From Pseudomonas entomophila (GTDB lineage: Bacteria; Pseudomonadota; Gammaproteobacteria; Pseudomonadales; Pseudomonadaceae), in contig NZ_JARPQB010000047.1 in NCBI RefSeq assembly GCF_029478665.1, forward strand, positions 1 to 43,330: a stretch of DNA of 43,330 nucleotides. The letters are read 5' to 3'. The notes beneath the pieces are model-generated. The model was not told where the DNA came from. It did no database searches and saw only the letters and a list, made by a program, of their open reading frames with translations. Position 1 is the first letter of the stretch; each line of letters starts with the position of its first letter. The translations under genes were made by a program, and so were the position numbers. Positions 1-9,278 of this stretch are shown piece by piece.

Positions 1-66
1 TGGCACTGTGATGCCTCGGCGGGGGCGAGTCCATTCAATTACAAAGGGCGACAGCGCAGATGCATG

Positions 67-1029
67 TCAACGCCAGGGAAATTTGAGTTCCCAGCGCCAG
101 GCATGGGCCACGATCTGCTCCAACGAATCGAACTGCGGCGTCCAGCCGAGCACCTGCCTTGCCTTGCCGGCATCGGCCACCAGCCTGGGCGGGTCGCCAG
201 GGCGGCGGGGCGCATCGCTGATATCGATCAGCCGCCCCGTCACGTGGCGTGCGGCATCAATCACCTGCTGCACCGAGAAACCAAGACCATTGCCGAGGTT
301 GAACGCGGTGCTCGCGCCACCGGCGACCAGGTAGTCCACCGCCAGGGCATGGGCCGAGGCCAGGTCGGCGACATGCACATAGTCGCGAATGCAGGTGCCA
401 TCCGGGGTGTCGTAGTCACGGCCGTACACCGTGATTGTCGGGCGCCTGCCGGCAGCAGCCTGCAGGATCAGCGGGATCAGGTGGGTCTCAGGTTCGTGGC
501 ACTCGCCCAGATGTCCCTCCGGGTCCGCGCCGGCGGCATTGAAGTAGCGCAGGCACACCGACCTCAAGCCATAGGCGCGGTCGAAATCCGCGAGCAATTG
601 CTCGACCATCCATTTGCTGCGCCCGTAGGGATTGATCGGTGCCTTGGGGTGTTCTTCATCGATGGGCGTTGCCACCGGGTCGCCATACACGGCCGCCGTG
701 GAGGAGAACACCAGTTTGTCGATACCAGCCCGCACCATGGCCTGCAGCAGCGTCAGGGTGGCCGCAACGTTGTTCTGGTAGTACTTGCCGGGGTCGGCGA
801 CGGACTCGCCCACCTGGATGTACGAGGCAAAGTGGAACACGGCGTCGAAACGGTACTCGGCCAGCAGCGTGTCCAATGCATGGACATTGGCGATGTCCAG
901 TTGCACCCAGTTGATACCTGGGCGCGTGGGGGCGGTGTCGGCCACCACCACCTGATGATTGGCCCACAGCAGGTGCTTGACCATGTGCGAACCGATATAG
1001 CCTGCACCCCCGACAACCAGAAAATTCAT
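67..1029 (-). CDS. galE: UDP-glucose 4-epimerase (GalE)
   Basis: Cytoplasmic NAD-dependent enzyme interconverting UDP-glucose and UDP-galactose, here probably supplying a precursor for the exopolysaccharide. The 320-residue protein has the Rossmann glycine motif GGAGYIGS at residues 7-14 and the short-chain dehydrogenase catalytic set: Ser/Thr in FSSTAAVYG around 108-116, Tyr135 and Lys139 in YGRSK. Length is normal for GalE (about 330-340). The start at 1029 is chosen over an upstream in-frame one because an AGGAGG-like ribosome site lies just before it and the Rossmann strand begins at once. It is the last gene of the leftward arm, 117 bases after the hydrolase gene. Family assignment is secure; specificity for glucose rather than GlcNAc epimers is inferred. 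Confidence 0.93.
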   Translation of the reverse strand: MNFLVVGGAGYIGSHMVKHLLWANHQVVVADTAPTRPGINWVQLDIANVHALDTLLAEYRFDAVFHFASYIQVGESVADPGKYYQNNVAATLTLLQAMVRAGIDKLVFSSTAAVYGDPVATPIDEEHPKAPINPYGRSKWMVEQLLADFDRAYGLRSVCLRYFNAAGADPEGHLGECHEPETHLIPLILQAAAGRRPTITVYGRDYDTPDGTCIRDYVHVADLASAHALAVDYLVAGGASTAFNLGNGLGFSVQQVIDAARHVTGRLIDISDAPRRPGDPPRLVADAGKARQVLGWTPQFDSLEQIVAHAWRWELKFPWR

Positions 1030-1146
1030 GCAAACCTCCTGGATTCCTTTGCCTGTGCAACCTTCCCTGACGCGCGCTGGGAGCGGTGGCTTGTCGGCAG
1101 GCCTGATCACAGGCCGCCAGAACAGGTCTTTTGTGACTCTAGATGG

Positions 1147-3747
1147 CTATTTCAGGAACAGCCAATTGGTCATTCGCTGGCCGTCGAGGCGCAGGTTGTA
1201 GCGGCCGTCCTTGTAGGTCACGGGGAGCTCGCTCTGCTTGCCGGAAGCGTCGCGGCTATAGAGCTTCAGGCCCTGGGCGGCCTTGATGGACAGCGTGCCT
1301 TCGAGGGGTTCGACATGGAAAGGTGTCTTGTCGTCCGCCCTGGGCTCCGCCCGGCTGCCCAGTGAAACCAGCAGGCTGCGGGACTGGGCGAGCGGCTTGG
1401 CGTCCAGGCTTTGCACAACGACACTGGCATAGGGCGTTTTCATCTGTACCTGAATACCCCCCAGGCTGATCGACTGACCGCCGAGCCAACCGGTGGCGGC
1501 CTGGGTCAAGGGCGTGTCGATGGTATAGACCCCTTGCTGCCAGTTGCGCTTGAGCTCGCCTGTGTCGGTGGTCGCTTCGCTGGCGTTGGCGTCGATCAGT
1601 GACTGGTCGGGGTCATGCAGGACCTTGGCATCGGCGGGTATCGCGCTGGGATGCAGCCACGGCAGCACCGGGGTGGCGGGCATCGCGACCTGCAGCCGGC
1701 CCTTGGTCATGGCGGTGCGCAGCAACGCCGAGTTGGCGGGGGTGATCTCCTGGCCGAACAGCATGCTCGAGGGCGGCGCGAAGACATAACGGGTACGTGC
1801 TGCTTGCACGTCGCCTCGGCGATAGAGCAAGGCGGCGGCGGGGAGGGTGGCGAGCATCGCCGGGTCGTTGTAGGCATGCCAGTTGTCGGCCGTGCGCCAG
1901 CCTTCGGTCAGGGCTTGCTGGCTGTAGGCGTACTGCATCAGTGCATCCCAGCCCTGGTGCCTCGCGGTCGCCGCCACATACAGCGGCAGCGAGTGGCGGT
2001 CGGGGGTGGGGAAGGGCTCGGCGTTCCATTCGGTGACGGTCAGCGGCATGCCGACCACCTGGGCGGCGGCGATCCAGTTGATCATGCCGTCGCTGGTCAA
2101 CGGGTTCCTGTCCAGCTGGCCGGCACCGCCATAGCTGTGCGCATCGATCACGTCGCCGGCGGTCAGCGCCGGCAGGGCGCTCAGGCCGTTGCCGCCCCAG
2201 GTGCTGGTGGTGACGATCGGCACCTTCACCCCCAGGCCGCGCAGGTGCTTGATCATGTCGACGTTGAAACGGTGCTCCAGGTCGTTGAGGAACAGTTTCG
2301 AGGGGCCGTGCTCCCAGGCGTGCCAGATGGTTTCCGTGGGCAGTTGGTTGCGCAGGGCGAATACCTTGGCTTCTTCCATGTAGCGCTTGCTGTGCTTGGG
2401 GACGTTCTTGTCCTCGAGCAAGGCATTGCCAAAGTGCTGGGTGATGTCGTTCTCGTTGGTGATCAGCACCGCGGCGATCGCCGGATCATCCTTGTAGGCA
2501 AGGCCGGTGTAGGTGTTCACATGGGTCAGGTATTGCTCGGCGAAGCGCTTCATCGCCTGCTGGATGCTCGGGTTCACATAGGCGTAGCCCTTCAGGTCGA
2601 TCGCCCGGTCGCCCCTGGCCACTTCGTCGAAGCCATCGATCCGGTCGGCGGCGGCCAGGGGGCGCTGCACGTGGAGGTCAAGCCAGACATAGACCCCTTC
2701 TTCTTTCAGGCACTTGATCCACCAGTCGATCTTGCGCAGCGATTCGGCGCTCAATTGCTGGGTGTCGCGCAGGGTGTTGACGTCACCGAAGATGTTCGGG
2801 CTCACCCAGGGCGAGTCGTGGTGGTGGATGCGCACGAGGTTGAAGCCCAAGGCCGAGAGGCGCCTGGCCTGTTGCCTGATCTCGTCGTCGGGGGTCTTGA
2901 AGATCGCGTAGGCCGACAGGTTGGTGCCCCAGAAGCGGACCTGGGTGTTGTCCGCGAACACCAGTTGCTCGCCTGCCGCCTTGACGAAGCCGCGCTTGCC
3001 GGCCGGCTTTTCCGCCTCGTTGAGGAACGACAGGTCGACCGGCGAGGTGCGCCAGTCGAGCTGGTCGTCCGGCCAGCGCCTGGGGTCGGCCAGGCCGAAG
3101 CGCTCGGTCGGCGTTGGCCCGAGGGTGATGTCGCCGCTGACTTCGAGGGTGGCCTTGATCTGCTGTCTGCCGGGCAGGATCGGGTCCTGGTAGAAAAAGG
3201 CCCGCACTTCGTTGGTGTTGCCGCGTTCGAAATACACCCTGGCCAGCGCTGGTTCGAAGCGCATTTCGATACGCCGCGCCCGGCCATTGCCGCCCCAGGC
3301 CCAGCCACGGTTGTCGGGCAGCAGCACCGGGGCGCCCATTTCCCCGTCGATCAGCGCCTGGTCGAACTGGAAGGTGATACCGCCGCCCATCACGTTCGCC
3401 TGCCGGCTGTGGGCGTTGAGGTTGAAATTCCAGGTCAGGGTATTTGCAGAGGTCTTGCGGATGTCGGCTGAAAGATCGAAATCAAGGTCTTTATTCTTGC
3501 CTTGGAGCAGGTAGTCATAAGGTCCGTTGACCTTGAACGACGTGTAGAAGCCCGTCCAACTCCATTCCTTGGCCCAGAAGTCGAACTTGGATGCCATGGT
3601 CGGGCCGCCACCCCGTGTGAGGGCCGGCAGGCCATTGCGCTCGTCGACGCTGACGTTCCAGGCCGCCGCCCAGCCTGCCAATGGCAGCAACACCAGGCCA
3701 GCGCATGCCGATATCCCTATGAAGCGGCGCAGAAAACCTCGTGTCAT
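1147..3747 (-). CDS. Secreted clan GH-A glycoside hydrolase of the exopolysaccharide locus
   Basis: Predicted exported hydrolase of 866 residues. Residues 1-28 form a signal peptide (basic start, hydrophobic core, small residues before a likely cut after AAA). A beta-rich N-terminal part (about 30-250) precedes a TIM-barrel-like region. There NEND at 431-434 supplies a probable acid/base Glu432 and VTEWNAE a probable nucleophile Glu573, as in clan GH-A (GH5/GH42-like). FNLVRIHHHD at 303-311 is another typical barrel strand. A C-terminal beta domain of about 200 residues follows. Hydrolases encoded in EPS operons, such as PslG, trim or release the polymer in the periplasm; this role is inferred. 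It lies 5 bases after the polymerase gene, so it is almost certainly co-transcribed with it. The exact GH family and substrate cannot be read from the sequence. Confidence 0.82.
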   Translation of the reverse strand: MTRGFLRRFIGISACAGLVLLPLAGWAAAWNVSVDERNGLPALTRGGGPTMASKFDFWAKEWSWTGFYTSFKVNGPYDYLLQGKNKDLDFDLSADIRKTSANTLTWNFNLNAHSRQANVMGGGITFQFDQALIDGEMGAPVLLPDNRGWAWGGNGRARRIEMRFEPALARVYFERGNTNEVRAFFYQDPILPGRQQIKATLEVSGDITLGPTPTERFGLADPRRWPDDQLDWRTSPVDLSFLNEAEKPAGKRGFVKAAGEQLVFADNTQVRFWGTNLSAYAIFKTPDDEIRQQARRLSALGFNLVRIHHHDSPWVSPNIFGDVNTLRDTQQLSAESLRKIDWWIKCLKEEGVYVWLDLHVQRPLAAADRIDGFDEVARGDRAIDLKGYAYVNPSIQQAMKRFAEQYLTHVNTYTGLAYKDDPAIAAVLITNENDITQHFGNALLEDKNVPKHSKRYMEEAKVFALRNQLPTETIWHAWEHGPSKLFLNDLEHRFNVDMIKHLRGLGVKVPIVTTSTWGGNGLSALPALTAGDVIDAHSYGGAGQLDRNPLTSDGMINWIAAAQVVGMPLTVTEWNAEPFPTPDRHSLPLYVAATARHQGWDALMQYAYSQQALTEGWRTADNWHAYNDPAMLATLPAAALLYRRGDVQAARTRYVFAPPSSMLFGQEITPANSALLRTAMTKGRLQVAMPATPVLPWLHPSAIPADAKVLHDPDQSLIDANASEATTDTGELKRNWQQGVYTIDTPLTQAATGWLGGQSISLGGIQVQMKTPYASVVVQSLDAKPLAQSRSLLVSLGSRAEPRADDKTPFHVEPLEGTLSIKAAQGLKLYSRDASGKQSELPVTYKDGRYNLRLDGQRMTNWLFLK

Positions 3748-3752
3748 GGTGT

Positions 3753-5279
3753 TTACCTGGGTTGAAGGCCTGCATTGGAGATCAAGGTGTCCTGAGCGTA
3801 GCGCTGTTGGCGGACCATCTGGATATAGGCCACGCCCAGTCCGCCCACCGACCAGTACACCGTGGGGATGACGGTGATGCTGCTGACGGTGAAGATGATC
3901 ACCATGATGCCGATCAGCGTTGCCAGCAACGCCCGCCCGAGTTGTCGTTGCGGGTCATCCTTGTCCGGGAAGGCGTGCATGGATTTACGGATGCCGACCA
4001 GAATGACCACGAAGAACGCCACGAACAGCGCCAGGCCCACCAGGCCGACCCTGAGGGCCAGGTTCACGTAGGTGTTGACGATGTCGATGATGCCGTCGCC
4101 CTGAACCATCGATTGCATTTCGGGGGTGTTACGGAAGTCGAACGAGCCGAACAGCGGGTTGCGCTGGATGACGATCCACGAGTTGTCCAGCAGGCGTTCG
4201 CGGTAGGTGATGTTTTCTTTTTCGATATTGCCGATGAACGGTAGCAGGTCGAGCACTTTCTGCCCGCCTGGCACCACCGTGAGCAGGGGCAGGGCCAGAA
4301 CGCCGGCCATGCCCAGCAGCATCAGGCGTTTGATGGCGTTGCGGCCGGTGGCGATGAAGGCCACCAGGATGATCCCCGCGCCGATCCACGGCCCCCGCGA
4401 CAGCGGCGCCACCAGGCCGGCCGCCAGCAGCAGGGCACCCAGGGCACGCTGCAGCCCGCTGCGCACGAAGCCCTGCACGAACAGGTACAGGCCGGCGGCC
4501 ACGCTGATGACGTAGCCCAGGGCGATGGCCTGGCCGGTGGTGGCGCTGGCCCGCAGCGAGCCGCCACGGCTGAGGTAGCTGGACATCTCCCAACGCACGC
4601 CCATGGCGTCGAGCAAGGCGTCGTAGAGCAGCCAGTGGCGCAGGAACTCGGCCACCCCGATCAGCGCCAGGACGAACGAGGCGAGCACGAAGGCCAGCAG
4701 GGCGTCCTTGAAGTCTTGAAGGGTCTTGAGCGCGCGGCTGGCCACGTAGTACGGCAGGATCACGTCGACATACAGGTAGAACGCCTGGCGCAGGGTGTCG
4801 GTGAGGGTGGTGTCGCGCAGGTACAGCAAGGCCAGGAGCACGACGCCCGCCACCAACAGCTTGTCTGGCCACAGCCGCCCCAGGCGCACGGTGTCGCCCT
4901 GGCGGCTGAGGTTCAGCGCTGCCGGCAGCAGGATAAACAGGCTCAGCAGGCGCAGGTGGTTGAGGTCGAGCAGGTAGTTGATGACGCCGAAGCCGGGGAT
5001 CTGCACCGAGGCGGGCGGGATAAGAAACAACAGCATGAAGAACAGCGCCATGGTGTTGCGTTCGCGCCTTCCGGCCAGGTACATGACCAGCGCCGCGGCG
5101 ACAGCGTATACCCAGAAGCTGAACGAGAAGAACGCCACCAGCGTCAGGGCGAACCATAGGTTGCGCCGCCGCTTGAAGTCGCTGTAGGGGATCAGGTCTG
5201 CCGCCGGGCGGCGGGCAAGCGTGAAAACGACGCCGGCGGCAAACAGAATGACGATCAACGCACGAATATGTTCAGGCAT
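3753..5279 (-). CDS. Wzy-like polysaccharide polymerase / O-antigen ligase family membrane protein
   Basis: Inner-membrane protein of 508 residues with at least ten hydrophobic segments spread over its length. A larger periplasmic-type loop falls around residues 330-390 (TVVPGGQKVLDLLPFIGNIE and what follows). The segment APLSRGPWIGAGI near 290 resembles the Wzy_C/O-antigen ligase conserved region. In a Wzx/Wzy pathway such a protein joins lipid-linked repeat units at the periplasmic face. It is the first gene of the leftward arm, divergent from the flippase gene across 95 bases, and followed by the secreted hydrolase. Polymerases diverge strongly in sequence, so the family call rests on topology, this motif and context. 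Confidence 0.8.
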   Translation of the reverse strand: MPEHIRALIVILFAAGVVFTLARRPAADLIPYSDFKRRRNLWFALTLVAFFSFSFWVYAVAAALVMYLAGRRERNTMALFFMLLFLIPPASVQIPGFGVINYLLDLNHLRLLSLFILLPAALNLSRQGDTVRLGRLWPDKLLVAGVVLLALLYLRDTTLTDTLRQAFYLYVDVILPYYVASRALKTLQDFKDALLAFVLASFVLALIGVAEFLRHWLLYDALLDAMGVRWEMSSYLSRGGSLRASATTGQAIALGYVISVAAGLYLFVQGFVRSGLQRALGALLLAAGLVAPLSRGPWIGAGIILVAFIATGRNAIKRLMLLGMAGVLALPLLTVVPGGQKVLDLLPFIGNIEKENITYRERLLDNSWIVIQRNPLFGSFDFRNTPEMQSMVQGDGIIDIVNTYVNLALRVGLVGLALFVAFFVVILVGIRKSMHAFPDKDDPQRQLGRALLATLIGIMVIIFTVSSITVIPTVYWSVGGLGVAYIQMVRQQRYAQDTLISNAGLQPR

Positions 5280-5334
5280 TGGCGGTGTTCACCTATCCGG
5301 TGGTGGACGACGGCTAGCATCATGGCTGATTGAA

Positions 5335-5363
5335 ACTATAGTGACTTCTAGCCATCCAGTCAG
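5335..5363 (-). promoter_or_regulatory. Predicted sigma-70 promoter for the leftward polymerase-hydrolase-galE arm
   Basis: Read on the minus strand, CTGACT (5363-5358) and TATAGT (5340-5335) are separated by 17 bases, a good match to the -35/-10 consensus. Transcription would start near 5328 and give a leader of about 50 bases before the polymerase start at 5279. The ACTATAGT core is near-palindromic, so a TATAGT also reads on the plus strand (5337-5342) toward the flippase, but no good -35 box lies 16-18 bases before it. Confidence 0.4.
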
Positions 5364-5374
5364 GGATCGAACTC

Positions 5375-6751
5375 ATGCCGTCAGTTGAAGCGTCTGCATC
5401 GGGGAGCCTTCGTAGGCGGGCGATAGGGGCCGGGGCCTGGAACGTGTTCTCCCTGGTCGCCTCACAGGTGATGCGCCTGGGTGGCAACTTGATCATGGCC
5501 CGGCTGCTGTTGCCGGAAATGTTCGGGATCATGGTCATCGCCACCACCGTCTCGGTGTTGCTGCACCTGCTTTCGGACGTGGGCTTGCGCCAGAACATCA
5601 TCCAGAGCCCGCGTGGCGACGACCCGCTGTTCCTCAACACGGCCTGGACCGTGCAGATCATCCGCGGCTTCATCCTGTTCACCCTGACTTTGCTGCTGGC
5701 GCTGGGCGCCTGGCTGTCCCAGCAGGCCAACCTGTGGCCGGCGGGTTCCACCTACGCGGCGCCGGAGCTGCCCATGATCCTGGCGGTCACCGGCCTGTCG
5801 GCGATCATCTACGGGCTGCAGGCGACCAATATCGACGTTGCCTTGCGCACGTTCCAGCAGAAGCGCGTGGTGCTGGTGGAGCTGGGCTCGCAGCTCGTCG
5901 GCTTGATCACCATGCTGGTCCTGGGCTACTTCACCCGTTCCATCTGGTCGCTGGTGATCGCCGGCCTGGCCGGCGCCCTGGCGGGTACCTTGCTCGGGCA
6001 CCTGGCGATCAAAGGGCCGGTCCACCGCCTGAAGTGGGACCGCGAGGCGCTGGCCGAGCTGGTGGTGTTCGGCCGCTGGATCCTGGTGTCGTCGATTGTC
6101 GGTGTGTTGGCGATGTACGGCGACCGCATGTGGTTCGGCGCCAGCATGACCACCGCGGAACTGGGCGTGTACTCCATCGCCGTGCTGATTCTCGGCTCGC
6201 TGCAGACCGGCTTGCTGAAAGTGGTCGGCACGGTGGCGCTGCCGGCCTTCAGCGAGGCTACCCGGTCGGGTGACAGCGAGCGCCTGAAAGCCTTGTACCA
6301 CCGCTCGCGCCTGCTGGTGGACCTGGTCATGCTGTTCACCTGCGGCGTGTTCCTGACCGCGAGCCCCATGCTGATCGGTTGGTTGTACGACGAGCGCTAC
6401 GCCGCTGCCGGGCCGATGCTGGCTATCCTGTCGTGGTCGTTCTTCACCCTGCGCTACACCCTGGCACACCAGGTCTGGATCGCCCTGGGGCATACCAAGT
6501 ACCAGGCCATGGACAACATCATCCGGATGGTCGCGCTGTGGGTGGGGTTACCGCTGCTGCTGGCCATTGGTGGCGTGAAGTATGCAATCTGGGGGGTGGC
6601 CTTGCATTCCTTCCCGACCCTGGTGCTCATCGTCTACGTCAATTGCAAGCTGGGCATGTTCAATCTCAAGCGCGAACTCGTGGTGCTGCCGATGATTGCG
6701 GTAGGCGCGGCCTGCGGCGCGTTGGCGACGAGCTTCTTCAACTGGCTCTGA
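5375..6751 (+). CDS. Wzx-like polysaccharide flippase (MOP superfamily, PST family)
   Basis: Inner-membrane protein of 458 residues with about twelve to fourteen hydrophobic helices. The N-terminal block (GAGAWNVFSLVASQVMRLGG, then ARLLLPEMFGIMVIATT) is typical of PST-type polysaccharide transporters: a basic-amphipathic start, then the conserved LxPxxFG turn between helices 1 and 2. It should flip lipid-linked repeat units to the periplasm for the Wzy-like polymerase encoded divergently. It opens the rightward arm; the next gene starts 113 bases on. Family confidence is high; the cargo is inferred from context. Confidence 0.88.
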   Translation: MPSVEASASGSLRRRAIGAGAWNVFSLVASQVMRLGGNLIMARLLLPEMFGIMVIATTVSVLLHLLSDVGLRQNIIQSPRGDDPLFLNTAWTVQIIRGFILFTLTLLLALGAWLSQQANLWPAGSTYAAPELPMILAVTGLSAIIYGLQATNIDVALRTFQQKRVVLVELGSQLVGLITMLVLGYFTRSIWSLVIAGLAGALAGTLLGHLAIKGPVHRLKWDREALAELVVFGRWILVSSIVGVLAMYGDRMWFGASMTTAELGVYSIAVLILGSLQTGLLKVVGTVALPAFSEATRSGDSERLKALYHRSRLLVDLVMLFTCGVFLTASPMLIGWLYDERYAAAGPMLAILSWSFFTLRYTLAHQVWIALGHTKYQAMDNIIRMVALWVGLPLLLAIGGVKYAIWGVALHSFPTLVLIVYVNCKLGMFNLKRELVVLPMIAVGAACGALATSFFNWL

Positions 6752-6864
6752 GACCATTTCGAGTGTTTCGGCGCAGGGGCGCCGGGGGCAGTGCCGCGCA
6801 GGCAGGGATCGAGGCGCGATTCGGGCACTGGGATTCACGCAGTCTATGGCATGGGGCTTGGATC

Positions 6865-7059
6865 ATGGGGAAGCTTCAGTTCTGTACTCCGTCTTCTGGT
6901 CGTAGGGGTTTTATTCGTAGTTGTGTGTTGCTGGGCGCGGGGGTGGCGGTATTGGGTACCGGGACGGTCGTTGGGCGCAAACCGGCTGAAAAAGGCGGCT
7001 TCGTCATCATCAACGGCTGGGTGTTGCCTTCTCAGTATTTTCGGGACGGGCAGGCATGA
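6865..7059 (+). CDS. Small (64-residue) Tat-signal protein coupled to the GMC oxidoreductase gene
   Basis: A short protein with a twin-arginine export signal: GRRGFIRS at residues 12-19, then the hydrophobic stretch CVLLGAGVAVLGTGTVVG (20-37), then only about 27 mature residues (rich in Gly, ending YFRDGQA). Its TGA overlaps the ATG of the downstream GMC oxidoreductase (ATGA at 7056-7059), implying translational coupling. Several dehydrogenases of the GMC class work with a small Tat-exported partner that carries the catalytic subunit out; this one is far shorter than the gluconate 2-dehydrogenase gamma subunit (about 200 residues). No ideal ribosome site is seen before 6865, so the start is the weakest point. 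Function is not known to me. Confidence 0.6.
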   Translation: MGKLQFCTPSSGRRGFIRSCVLLGAGVAVLGTGTVVGRKPAEKGGFVIINGWVLPSQYFRDGQA

Positions 7060-8528
7060 TCAGGGATTATCAGACCGAGAAGGCGCTGCGCGGCGCCTAT
7101 GATTTCTGCATCGTCGGCGGCGGACCGGCCGGTATCACGCTGGCCTTGCGCCTGGCCAAGGCCGGGTGGAGCGTGGTGTTGCTGGAGGCTGGCGGGCAAA
7201 CCTACGCGGACAGTTCGCAGACGTTCTACGACTGTTCATCGACGGGCCTTGAGCTCTACCCCCATGACACGCGCCTGCGCTTTCTCGGGGGCACTTCCAA
7301 CCATTGGGCGGGCCGCTGCCGTCCGTTCGATGCGACTGACTTCAGCACCCCACCCCAGGGAGGGCTGCCCGGCTGGCCCATCGCCTATGCCGAGGTCGAG
7401 CGTTACCTGCCCGCCGCCATGGACATCGTCGACATCGGCCAAGGGGCGGATTTCCGGGCCGTGAATGCCGATCTCGGTGGCGGTGAGTTCGACGCCGACC
7501 GTTTCCTGCTCAGCCCACCCACACGGTTTGCCCAGAAGTACGACACCGAGCTCAAGGAGACTGCCGGGCTGGATGTCTTCATCAACTGCAACTGCGTCGA
7601 CCTGCAGTTCGACAAGGCCTCCGGCGGCCTCGCTGCAGTGGTCGTGTCGGATTACGACCGCCACCGCGAACGGGTGTCGGCCAAGCACTACGTGCTGGCG
7701 ATGGGCGCCATCGAGAACGCCCGGCAACTGCTCAACAGCGGTTCGCTGTCGGCGGCAGGCATCGTCAACAAGGACGGAATGGTCGGGCGCTGCCTGATGG
7801 ACCACCTGAACATCGAGATCGGCACCTTCATCCTCAAGGAAGGGCAGGATACCGGCCTGCGTTCGTACTACACCACCGATGTCTTCGCCGACAAATACCG
7901 CTCGGGCAAGGGCAATGTGACCGCCGCGGTGATGGCCGAGGTCAGGACCTACGGCAGGACCGCCGAGGTCAAGGACTTCCTGGAAAACCTGGCCTGTGAA
8001 TGGGGCGTTGCCGGCAAGATCGACTTCATCGCCAAGTTCAGCTGCCCGGGCGATGGCATCTTCGGCACCATGATCGAGCAGTTCCCCAACCCGCAGAGCC
8101 GTATCACCCTGCGCGACGAGAAAGACGCCTTGGGCGTGGCCAAGGTCAATGTCAACTGGGCGCTGGCCCCCGAGGACCGGCACACCATCAAGTGCATCGG
8201 CACCGAACTGGCCAAGCAGTTCGCCGACACCGGCCTGGGCTTCGTCAAGCTCAACGAGTTCATCTACGACACCAGCCTCCCGCTCAAGCTCGAGCCCCAT
8301 GCCCACCACATGGGCACCACGCGCATGGCCGCCAGTGCCGAGCATGGCGTGGTCGACAGCAACTGCAAGGTGTTTGGCGTCAACAACCTGTACGTCGCCG
8401 GCAGCAGCATCTTCGCCCGCGGCGCCGCGGCCAACCCGACCATGCCCCTGCTGCAGTTCGCCGTGCGCCTGGCGGATCACCTGAATGAACGGATGAAGTC
8501 GATGAACGGCGTGGTCGTCGCCAAGTGA
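7056..8528 (+). CDS. GMC-family FAD-dependent oxidoreductase
   Basis: A 490-residue flavoprotein. The FAD-binding dinucleotide motif GGGPAG is at residues 21-26, followed by the acidic strand end LLEAGG (42-47, Glu44 expected to bind ribose). FLGGTSNHWAG near residue 80 is the second conserved GMC/FAD segment. The C-terminal signature HAHHMGTTRMA near 415 and the GSSIFARGAAANPTMPLL stretch near 450 hold the catalytic His region. The protein has no signal of its own. The preceding 64-residue Tat protein, translationally coupled, may help export it, or it may act in the cytoplasm. Within an EPS locus it could oxidise a sugar hydroxyl of the repeat unit; the substrate is unknown. Confidence 0.85.
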   Translation: MIRDYQTEKALRGAYDFCIVGGGPAGITLALRLAKAGWSVVLLEAGGQTYADSSQTFYDCSSTGLELYPHDTRLRFLGGTSNHWAGRCRPFDATDFSTPPQGGLPGWPIAYAEVERYLPAAMDIVDIGQGADFRAVNADLGGGEFDADRFLLSPPTRFAQKYDTELKETAGLDVFINCNCVDLQFDKASGGLAAVVVSDYDRHRERVSAKHYVLAMGAIENARQLLNSGSLSAAGIVNKDGMVGRCLMDHLNIEIGTFILKEGQDTGLRSYYTTDVFADKYRSGKGNVTAAVMAEVRTYGRTAEVKDFLENLACEWGVAGKIDFIAKFSCPGDGIFGTMIEQFPNPQSRITLRDEKDALGVAKVNVNWALAPEDRHTIKCIGTELAKQFADTGLGFVKLNEFIYDTSLPLKLEPHAHHMGTTRMAASAEHGVVDSNCKVFGVNNLYVAGSSIFARGAAANPTMPLLQFAVRLADHLNERMKSMNGVVVAK

Positions 8529-8660
8529 GGGCAAGGGCGGGGCGGTAAGCGTAACACCGTGGTTGAAACGGTTCGTGGGCGGCAAGGTCGATATCGGTAG
8601 TAACAGGCCCCATTCGCCTCAGGAACACTCCAGGATCGAAAGACTCGCGAGGTGTGCACT

Positions 8661-9278
8661 ATGTTCGGATGGATACGCAGGGCAGTGGCCTACTACGCCA
8701 ACAAGACCGGCCGGGCGGGCGGGACCTACAAGAAACTGTGCAACCCGAATGCCCAGGACTGGGGGGCGTACCAGACCCGCTGGGGCAAGTTCTATTCAGT
8801 GGGGCACAACGTCCATATCAACCCCGGTTGCAACGTCACCGACCCGACCCTGGTGCGCCTGGGCAGCAATGTCGGCTTGTCGGATTGCACGCTGATCGGC
8901 CACGACAGCGTCGTCGCGCTGATCGAGTACGCCCGCGGCAAGCACCTGGACTCGGTGGGCTATATCGACATCAAGGACAACTGCTACATCGGCCATGGCG
9001 CGATCATCATGCCCCGGGTCACCATCGGCCCCGACGCCATCGTGGCCGCCGGGTCCGTGGTCACCAAGGATGTGCCGCCCAATAGCGTGGTCGGTGGCAA
9101 CCCGGCGAAGTTCATCTGCACCATGGACCAGTTGATCGAGCGGGTGGAGGCACGCTGCGCCGCCTACCCCTGGATCCACCTGGTCAGCGAACGCACGGGC
9201 GGCTACGACCCGGAGCTGGAGCCTCTGCTGGCGGCGGCCAGGCGCGAGTACTTCTTCGGGGAGGGCAGCAATGGATAG
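8661..9278 (+). CDS. Left-handed beta-helix (hexapeptide) acyltransferase
   Basis: A 205-residue member of the CatB/NodL/maa-type hexapeptide acyltransferases, which usually transfer acetyl groups from acetyl-CoA to sugars. Imperfect hexapeptide turns run from about residue 46 to 155. The strongest block is IGHGAIIMPRVTIGP followed by IVAAGSVVTKDVPPNSVVGGNPAKF, the classic C-terminal end of the helix. The ATG at 8661 is preferred to the in-frame GTG at 8652 because GAGG at 8649-8652 is correctly spaced for it. The gene ends 8 bases inside the next glycosyltransferase gene. Likely role: O-acetylation of the polysaccharide or a precursor; the acceptor is not known. Confidence 0.85.
   Translation: MFGWIRRAVAYYANKTGRAGGTYKKLCNPNAQDWGAYQTRWGKFYSVGHNVHINPGCNVTDPTLVRLGSNVGLSDCTLIGHDSVVALIEYARGKHLDSVGYIDIKDNCYIGHGAIIMPRVTIGPDAIVAAGSVVTKDVPPNSVVGGNPAKFICTMDQLIERVEARCAAYPWIHLVSERTGGYDPELEPLLAAARREYFFGEGSNG

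Noticed and set aside
1..66. Sequence left of galE checked for a gene end
   Set aside because: No coding end that can be supported; too short to interpret.
1615..3471. Long plus-strand open frame (618 codons) over the hydrolase gene
   Set aside because: Antisense shadow of a high-GC gene: low-complexity Gly/His/Val-rich translation, no motifs, whereas the opposite strand encodes a clear signal peptide and GH-A motifs.
8529..8660. Gap between the GMC oxidoreductase and acyltransferase genes checked for a small gene or RNA
   Set aside because: No open frame with a ribosome site and no stable hairpin with a T run was seen.
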